From positions 4,650,001-4,714,000 of the forward strand of contig NC_051124.1 in NCBI RefSeq assembly GCF_014839805.1: 64,000 bases of DNA, in the 5' to 3' direction. A program made the position numbers and the translations under genes. The stretch is from Manduca sexta (lineage: Eukaryota > Arthropoda > Insecta > Lepidoptera > Sphingidae). Below, one piece after another: positions 57,263 through 64,000 of the stretch. The notes below the pieces were generated by a model. The model saw only the letters and a list, made by a program, of their open reading frames with translations, was not told the DNA's origin and made no database searches. Within the stretch, counting starts at the first letter, position 1; every line of letters begins with the position of its first letter.

Positions 57263-59625
57263 AACAGCATGTGATGTCTGTAATTTTTCCAATGATTAGG
57301 AAGATATCAAGAAATCCTCGAATATTGGAGCTAGAGGTAAGGACCAGAGCTCATATTTTCCATGAGTGTTGCTTTGTTTACGGATAAGTATATCTCTCAT
57401 CTGTTTATCACTGTAAGTACTCACTGGGTTTATAAAATGCTTCACAGAAAAGTGGCTATTACTGTCAAATATCTTATACGTTATCATATTTCTGGTAATA
57501 AGTACTTTTGGTATCACAACGGAAAGTTTCTCTATGTGGACTTTTACCTATAAAATAAATAATGCTGACCAATGGCGTACTGTAGGATGGTAGATGATAG
57601 GTGGTAGGAACGGCCCGCCTGGAGGTATTTTTAGGGAGACAGTAAAGTGTTTAAAAGCTTTTAATAATTTAAACTTTGTCCTCTCATACGTTTTCGCACA
57701 TTTTTCAGTAGCAAAGGGGTGGGAAGGGAACGGTTCCGCGTTGCGATTTTTGCTTCGATGAAATGGGGCAATTTTCATCTCGCCCGGTAACTAGGGCGAC
57801 TAAAAACGACGCTACGTAACTAAAGTAACATTTATTTATATAAATAAATGATACCTTTTACCTACCAACATGAGGGATCAGCGTTTTCTAACCATGTTAC
57901 CAAAAGAAGTTTTCATGGGGATTCACTGCAACATACTATTTAAACTATATTATAGAAATTATTACATATTTTTTTTAACTTAATGTTGATTAAATTAAAA
58001 TATTATCGGTGAATTATTTTACTGTACTCCAAAATTGCTTGGACACGTTTAAGATATATTTCACACGAATAATGGATTCAAGCTTGTTTGATTTAGATTG
58101 AATTATTTCTAAAGTTTTTTTCGAGAGGTTAAATAAGATAAGACGCACCTATCCACACGCATATTGCATTAAAATTATCTAAACATTACTATTGGAACAT
58201 TGTAATGATAAGTACCTACAAAATGTTCCTGATGGGATCAGAGCAATCCGAAGTGGATACTCTATATCTAATTAATAGGCCTATTTAAAATGCACACACC
58301 ACAGAACACGTGTTGCACCAATGGACCGATGTTTGTGTCAATTGTGTCATACCAGTTGATAAATTATAAATAAACGGTCTCGTGCGCGGGCGCCGTCTTA
58401 CGATAACTCGGGTTATCATATCACCGCGGGAAGATTCCATAGCAAACAACCGAACGCGGCAGATGCGTAAAGTCTTATACAACAATAAGGTACGCACTAA
58501 CATCGACTTTAATTAGATTTGTAGGAAAAGTTTCACGTTTAGTTTTATTGATGGACATGAAAATCAACTATGATTTATTACATTTACTATGTGCTGATAA
58601 TTTAATTAACAACTGTAAAATTAAAAGCCTTAGGTCTATAAAAAGTAAAACATTTATAAGTACAATATTTCATTCTATCGTTTTATTATTACTTTCAGTT
58701 GGCCGAAGAGTTTAGCCTAACTCCATTCCTCTCAAACATTGATCTCACTCTACTATACTCTGGTAGCAGCTTGTTGAGTCATTAATTAAGAAACAAACGT
58801 CGACACAATCTATTGCTAACATCGATTTCTAATTTGTCATTTTTTATAACATTAATATTGATCGAAATTAATGATGTTGATTTATATATATTCTTAGAAT
58901 AATATCACAGCTAGCGATATCAGCAATAATAAAATGTGTTCAATATTCGTAACAGAAGACAGAGTTCTGTTTACATGTCCATGACCTATACTAGAAAATA
59001 CCGAAGTAAAGATGACAAATTTGAACCTCACAGCACTACCGTACTTAACCGATGCGTCAAGACGTAGTACAAGAATATTACGGTTGGTCACCATTTATAT
59101 AAGTATTACACTGTCGTCATTCATGTAGTGGTCATTTTTTAAAAAAACACCTACTTAAAAAAAAATCCGAATAATTATTTCTTATGTTTACGCGAATGTT
59201 AGTCTTTAACGAGCTTTCAATAAAGAAGATGGTTGGATGGCACAAGCCTGGGATCAAGTGCCACACTTCCAAAATATTATAATTAAAAAAACCGCGACAA
59301 AAACCGAAAAATAGTTTTATATAAATCTAAATAAATATTAATATAATATCCAAGATGTTGTAGTTCATAGCCAGTTCCAGTTACAACTATACAATCAAGC
59401 AGTTTTATCCATTTCTTTTCATTGTGTAAATCTGTATACCTGAAATTACGCTACCCTAGCTTACGAGCATCCGGAGTTACACGGTTTCAGATCTCTTAGA
59501 ATTTAGTTCTTGTACGATATACTTTAGGTTTGTTATATCAATAAAAACTTGAGCGATTCCACCACCCTATTGAAACAGATCTGATTATTTTTGATTAAAG
59601 AAGAGAGATGACATTACAAAAATAA
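57263..59625. other. Gene-free DNA
   Basis: A GC-richer block at 57570-57800 and another at 58300-58500 hold no recognisable exon. The latter carries a short palindrome GATAACTCGGGTTATC and an E-box preceded by GG (GGCAGATG). Frames of 66-76 codons on the minus strand show no known family. Confidence 0.4.
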
Positions 59626-59629
59626 TTTA

Positions 59630-59705
59630 CCTCAACTTACGCGAATTCGACTTACGCAGGTTTCGTTTCGTCCCTATCGCGTAAGTTCGGGGTATTACTG
59701 TACCA
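59630..59705. repeat. MITE-like fragment
   Basis: ACTTACGCGAATTCGACTTACGC, opposed by GCGTAAGTTCGGGG, forms partial inverted repeats of a kind seen in pogo/Tigger-type short elements. Only a fragment of about 75 bp is recognisable. Confidence 0.35.
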
Positions 59706-60540
59706 TTGATCTAAATTAAATTCCAACAGGTCATTGCCAACGATAATCTTTGAACGGTATTCGCGACCATTCCACTGAGTTCGTACGCTTGGACCGTCAT
59801 GTGGTTACAATATCTACTGACTAGCAGATAAAAGCAATTTATTTTATTAATAAATTCGACAAGTTAATCGTATTTCTATTATAAATAAGAAAGTGCAAAG
59901 GATGTTGAGATTTTCACTTAATATTATTATCACGCGATATCCATCAGTATACTAATTGATAGCCAAATCTCAACCCTGGTAATAATGTTATCCAAATGTA
60001 ACTACATTTTTGCTCTTCGAATCTCTTCTAGTAGACAGGCTTGCTTCCAATCCTTCGTATCAATAGTGAAAAAGATCCAATTACAATAAGTCATTAGTAG
60101 GCATGTCAAACAAACTTCATCATGATTGGTCAAATTTCGCTTCTGACCCGAAAAAAGCGGTTGGGGTTATTCAATAAAATCGGCCATAAACATTTTAATA
60201 ACTACATATCTCTATGAATGTATTTTAACTTGCTCATTTATTTCTAAATAACAGCGGTGTTAATTGGTTATTCACTTTGTTACAGAGCCATTAAGGCGTT
60301 TAATCACGTTGATAATGGTGGAAAATTTAACAATAATAGGTCTTCCAAGTGTTATGTGATCAAAAGCAAGTGATGCTCCACAAATGCTGCTTCCAGACGT
60401 CCTACATGCTAGACTCTACGAGATCAAGCTAACTCGGACGGAACTGTCTCACGGAATATTAAGGCGACGTGATTGTTGCAAACGTGGTTAAGTTCTTAAA
60501 TGTGGACCGCTGATGATTTCATCTAAGCGTAAATTAAATT
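59706..60540. other. Gene-free DNA
   Basis: No supportable feature is seen. Confidence 0.5.
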
Positions 60541-60544
60541 AGGA

Positions 60545-60635
60545 CACAAACGAACTGTAGCCCAACCTGGGAGTCGAACGCAATAGCTCGCGGTCCAAAT
60601 ATCATATACCTGTATAACTAGACCAGGGAGGTGAC
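60545..60635 (-). repeat. tRNA-derived SINE head
   Basis: Minus strand: CCTGGTCTAGTTATACAGG (A-box-like), then GCGTTCGACTCCCAGG (B-box context). The region between does not fold as a canonical tRNA, so a SINE remnant is preferred. Confidence 0.55.
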
Positions 60636-60639
60636 CACT

Positions 60640-61560
60640 ATCTATAACACAAATAAGTATTTTTATAAGAATAATTCTTCATGTAAACTTAATTATCAAA
60701 CCGCAGTTAAAATAAATTTAACTAATGTGGATTGCAACTAATGACCGACTAGAAACGTGCTAAAATTAATGTTAACCTTAATTAACTGCCACAATGATAA
60801 ATATGTTTTGTTATGCACACCAAATCTAGCCATGAGCATCAAATATACAAGGTCTGCACTGTTTATGCTTGTATGAACTACTTTATAATTTTCAACTTAA
60901 TTACAACAGACGTAAAGTTTAATAGCCATTTTATGCCAATAAAAAAGTGTTATCAGATTTACTTAACCAAGTAGAAATGCAAAGTGTTAGCATAAATAAT
61001 TGTCATCGCCTTGAGTTGAATCGAACGTATAATCGTACATTTAATTATGCATGCGACATGACATTTAGAACACAACACAAATAACACGATCAATCTTACT
61101 ATCAGTTAAATGTTATCAGGCTCAAAGTTCAATAAAAATATTACAATTCGATCTTTCTATTTTAAAACAAACTATGCCTAGTCTGACTGCATTTAAAATC
61201 GGCGTTTTTAATTTGTGAAGTCATTGTTAAACATTAGCTGAACATGCCTTTAATTGTTTTGTTTAGGCCTCTTTTTTAAATATCGTTTATAAAAACAAGG
61301 TTTTGTGTATTGAAAAATAATTGACACGCATTTTAATCTTTGAACAACGAAAAAAACACAAAAATGTTAGTTTTTTTTTACCTCAAATTCAACAGGAATT
61401 AAACACGCTTCTTTAAAATTCTTTAACTATAACTATTGATTATCTTTACCTCTAAAAACATCAATATTGATAATTACGGAAGCGACAATCGACAGTTTTT
61501 GTTTCGATAAATTCCTGAAATCGCGGGTCATCAAGGAAATTAAACACGGAAGCAACAATT
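60640..61560. other. AT-rich intergenic DNA
   Basis: DNA downstream of the DDX46 3' end; no feature recognised. Confidence 0.5.
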
Positions 61561-61567
61561 ACGCCAG

Positions 61568-61573
61568 TTTATT
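61568..61573 (-). terminator. Poly(A) signal AATAAA of DDX46
   Basis: AATAAA on the minus strand, 15 bases past the stop codon. It is the nearest signal and would give a very short 3' UTR; use of a more distal signal cannot be excluded. Confidence 0.5.
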
Positions 61574-61587
61574 GTAAATCATATAAA

Positions 61588-61830
61588 TTATATAACTTTA
61601 TATCTAGCTTTGTTGATCATGTGGTGAGCAGAGGTCTGCAATTTCAATAGCTCTTCCTTTATGAGTCGAGTTATCTCTGACTTGGCTTTGGCGACGGCGA
61701 GTTCTTGCGAGCTTTCTATGGCGAGGTATAACTTTCTCTCGCCTTCTGGCGGGTTTTTGCCCGGCGGTACGTACGTGCCACGGACCGTAATACCCGCCTC
61801 GGAATACTCGCTTATAAGAGCCAACGCCTC
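61588..61830 (-). CDS. DDX46: DDX46/Prp5 RNA helicase, last coding exon
   Basis: Encodes the C-terminal 80 residues of a DDX46/PRP5-type DEAD-box ATPase, which acts in the nucleus at the U2 snRNP during early spliceosome assembly. Residues seen: EALALISEYSEAGITVRGTY, then VPPGKNPPEGERKLYLAIES, ITRLIKEELLKLQ, and a GRYKVL-like end (ARYKVI) before TAA. This matches the KH-like C-terminal domain of the family as I know it, not the helicase core. The acceptor is ATTCCAG with the exon starting at 61830 in phase 0, joining cleanly to the previous exon (...TSK|EAL...). A TTG at 61824 is not a start. Upstream exons are the one at 62.8 kb and others beyond the window. Confidence 0.92.
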   Translation of the reverse strand, partial: EALALISEYSEAGITVRGTYVPPGKNPPEGERKLYLAIESSQELAVAKAKSEITRLIKEELLKLQTSAHHMINKARYKVI

Positions 61831-62817
61831 CTGGAATATAAAAAAAAGAAGATCAGAGTACTGATCGGGTATTCAGGTATTTTCTTAGCCTATTTTATTC
61901 TTAAATGAATAAATAGAAATGTCAAACGCATTACCTTTAACTAACTAACGCCAATAGTAACATTTGTTCCTTCGCAACATCTTAACACAGAAAAATATTA
62001 AAATACCGATGAGAGCTAATTTAAGCAACATGATATCTGGACTGCTCTGAACGCGGGTGCAAACTGCAATGATTTGTTACAATGCGCATACGCATATACT
62101 TATAGCAGGGGTTATCTCTCAGGTCAATGCGACAAGGTAAATAAACAAATATAGAAAAAAATGAGGTTGTTAGCACACAATACAAAATACCGTCTTGTGT
62201 GTAAATAAAGTCGTAGGTCGTAAATACAATTAACGGGAAAAACAACAGTATCATGCTCTATTTAGTTGTAACAATAAAACTCGGTATCAGTGCGGGTGAA
62301 CTTTGCACATAACAACAAACATATTTGTAAACATTTTTCATTAAACGCATAAAGGCCTTTAAATGACAAAAATCACATGTTTTGGAAACTGGCCATTAAT
62401 CCCGCAAGAACCAACGGTAGTAGGAACACGTGCTATCGGGGACAAAAAGTTACTTTATAAGTGATCGCAAAACGACTGTTAACAATAACACTAAGTTACC
62501 AGTGCATGACTAACCAATATTCAAAAAACGTTTAACGTTACTGCATACCATCTATTTATATCAGTGGTGAAGCGTTCATACGACACAATTGCTACCGACT
62601 TCCCCTTTTAGAGTTATTTACGTTTGTCTTAGTTTTTCTGTTAAACTGACCGCGATATTTTAACTAAGGCAATTTTTTGTCTCGGAATACCTTTTAAATA
62701 TTTTCACCCTCCACGAATGATTTATATACTAGAACATACACTAGACAGAGAAAAAATCCCAGGCAAAACCGTAGATCATACCTTGTCGTACACACAAAAT
62801 CAATTAACAGTGCGTAC
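61831..62817 (-). other. DDX46 last intron
   Basis: 987 bp, bounded on the minus strand by GTACGC (donor, 62817 downward) and ATTCCAG (acceptor). AT-rich, phase 0. A 77-codon frame at 62.0-62.25 kb inside it has no known family. Confidence 0.85.
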
Positions 62818-62985
62818 CTTGCTAGTCACTCTCCACCTGGCCTGCTGCGGAAAGTCGTTGATCTCCAGTTCTGTTTCGTATTTCCGGAACACTTCCTCAG
62901 CGGGCTCCGAGTTGCTCTCATCTCGCGGTTGGTAATTCAACCTTGTATTCAGCTTTGCCGCTAGCTGTTCCGCTACCGTCTTAGC
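62818..62985 (-). CDS. DDX46: DDX46/Prp5 RNA helicase, penultimate coding exon
   Basis: A 168-bp exon of 56 codons in phase 0 at both ends. It reads AKTVAEQLAAKLNTRLNYQP, then an acidic stretch (RDESNSEPAEEV), and FRKYETELEINDFPQQARWR followed by VTSK. The family has the same order: a helical AKT.AEQLA segment, a variable acidic linker and the conserved ELEINDFPQ.ARW.VTSK motif. Splice sites are CTAACAG (acceptor) and AAG|GTACGC (donor). It is too short and intron-flanked to have been called as an open frame; a 72-codon frame on the opposite strand overlaps it and is spurious. Confidence 0.92.
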
Positions 62986-64000
62986 CTGTTAGCATAATTC
63001 ATGACATTATAATCACGCTTTTTCCTTCTGTTAAAGGTATGGTTGGTGTTATCGCACCCTAATTTCGCTATCTATGTTAACACCAAAATCCATTGCATTA
63101 AACTTAAAATTCAGCTGACATTATAATATGTTATTGGTGATGTGTCTTGCACTATGAAATTATAAGCTTATTTACATATGTAAATTGTGACTAGGTCCCT
63201 AGCACTAAAACATCAATCTTCATCTAACCAAACTTTTTAAACATGCAGTTCTGAAGCGCTATAATAGGGTGAAACTATTATTATTTTATCGGTCATTATT
63301 CCACATTCCGGATTGGTTAGTGAGCAGAAAAATAAATATATAGATCCAGGTATTGAACCCGAGAACTCAACTAAGCAGCCATACTTTAATATAGCCATTG
63401 CGGTAGGCAAAGTACATGCATATACTAATTAGTGAAGTACCGCTTTTTACTAAACTTACACATTTGATACACATGTAATATATATACTCTTTTGCTTATG
63501 GTTTAAGTCTGTGTCAAACCCAAAAATATCAATATTATTTGTCTTTAATAATTCTAACTGAATATCTATATATTAATACATGTAGAGAAAACGTTGTACC
63601 CATTTTTAAACGCATTGTGCGTACTCCATATTTAAGACATTTCGCATGAATGAGGTTCATATAGAAGAGTGGGAAAAAATGTATGTTCTAGAAATATATT
63701 AAATTCAACTGACGATTTTCGGCCACTGGACGACCACTAATTTATACAATCATTTGTAATACTTACAATGTAGGTCTAAATTTCATCAGACTGTTTGTTT
63801 TGTCTTACTTTGTGACAGTGTGGGAGTTATCACTAGACATTTGAGTGACTAAACATTATAATTTTAGTATCGAACATGTAAAATTGTAGAAAGATCAATA
63901 AACTCTTTTATGTTTATCATGAGACCATTGAGAGAATTTGTAAACATACAATGTACTCACATTATTAGCTTAGACAATAGTTTTACGGTCGAAATTAAAT
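62986..64000 (-). other. DDX46 upstream intron, partial
   Basis: No further DDX46 exon is visible to the window edge, so this intron is at least 1 kb. At about 63340-63420, a minus-strand CGGGTTCAATACC (B-box-like) hints at a decayed tRNA-derived SINE. Confidence 0.6.

Noticed and set aside
51886..58910. Strings TATCACAG near 51886 and 58902 as miR-2/13 family genes
   Set aside because: Only the first eight bases match; no partner arm forms a precursor hairpin.
60545..60635. tRNA gene
   Set aside because: A- and B-box-like strings are present but the anticodon and acceptor arms do not pair properly; treated as SINE-derived.
62717..62935. 72-codon frame on the + strand at the right edge
   Set aside because: It is antisense to the DDX46 penultimate exon, which has clear homology and splice sites.
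1..64000. Bacterial features such as operons, ribosome binding sites, CRISPR arrays
   Set aside because: Introns, SINEs, TATA promoter and base composition show animal nuclear DNA; no array of spaced repeats is present.

Overview
Insect genomic DNA, almost certainly from a moth or butterfly (Lepidoptera). The DNA is AT-rich and gene-poor. It carries eukaryotic introns with GT/AG junctions and many decayed SINE and LINE fragments of types I recognise as common in lepidopteran genomes. The species cannot be named from the sequence alone.

Only two protein-coding genes can be supported. (1) A complete single-exon Enhancer of split bHLH-Orange repressor of 198 aa ending in WRPW lies at 40958-41554 (+). 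Its promoter is textbook: proneural E-boxes, a head-to-head Su(H) paired site, a TATA box and a well-placed start site. Its 3' UTR carries a Brd box and a K box. (2) The last two coding exons of a DDX46/Prp5-type spliceosomal DEAD-box helicase lie at the right edge on the minus strand (62818-62985 and 61588-61830). The rest of that gene is outside the window. The two genes converge across about 20 kb of repeat-rich DNA.

The left 40 kb has no recognisable gene. It is not featureless: short GC-rich islands are set in AT-rich DNA, and several hold a high-quality Su(H) site (CGTGGGAA), often with E-boxes. Sites lie at 6590, 7238, 8055, 8765 and 12683, all on the + strand, with further ones at 18717 and 34967. 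One distal site (8051-8065) is identical over 15 bases to the right half of the promoter paired site (40837-40851, opposite strand). Two other sites share 16 bases with each other. Two extra motifs, CATTCGAA and CCATATG followed by CG, recur beside these sites. The simplest reading is that the desert is a distributed Notch-responsive regulatory landscape for the E(spl) gene. This is inference from motifs, not shown by the sequence.

Layout: 1-20 kb, desert with the candidate Notch modules; 20-40.6 kb, desert with scattered SINE and other repeats and a few GC-rich islands; 40.6-41.9 kb, the E(spl) gene; 42-61.5 kb, a repeat graveyard with tRNA-derived SINEs, LINE 3' ends and inverted repeats; 61.5-64 kb, the 3' end of DDX46. 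Most other open frames are 60-130 codons, lack family resemblance and are probably chance.
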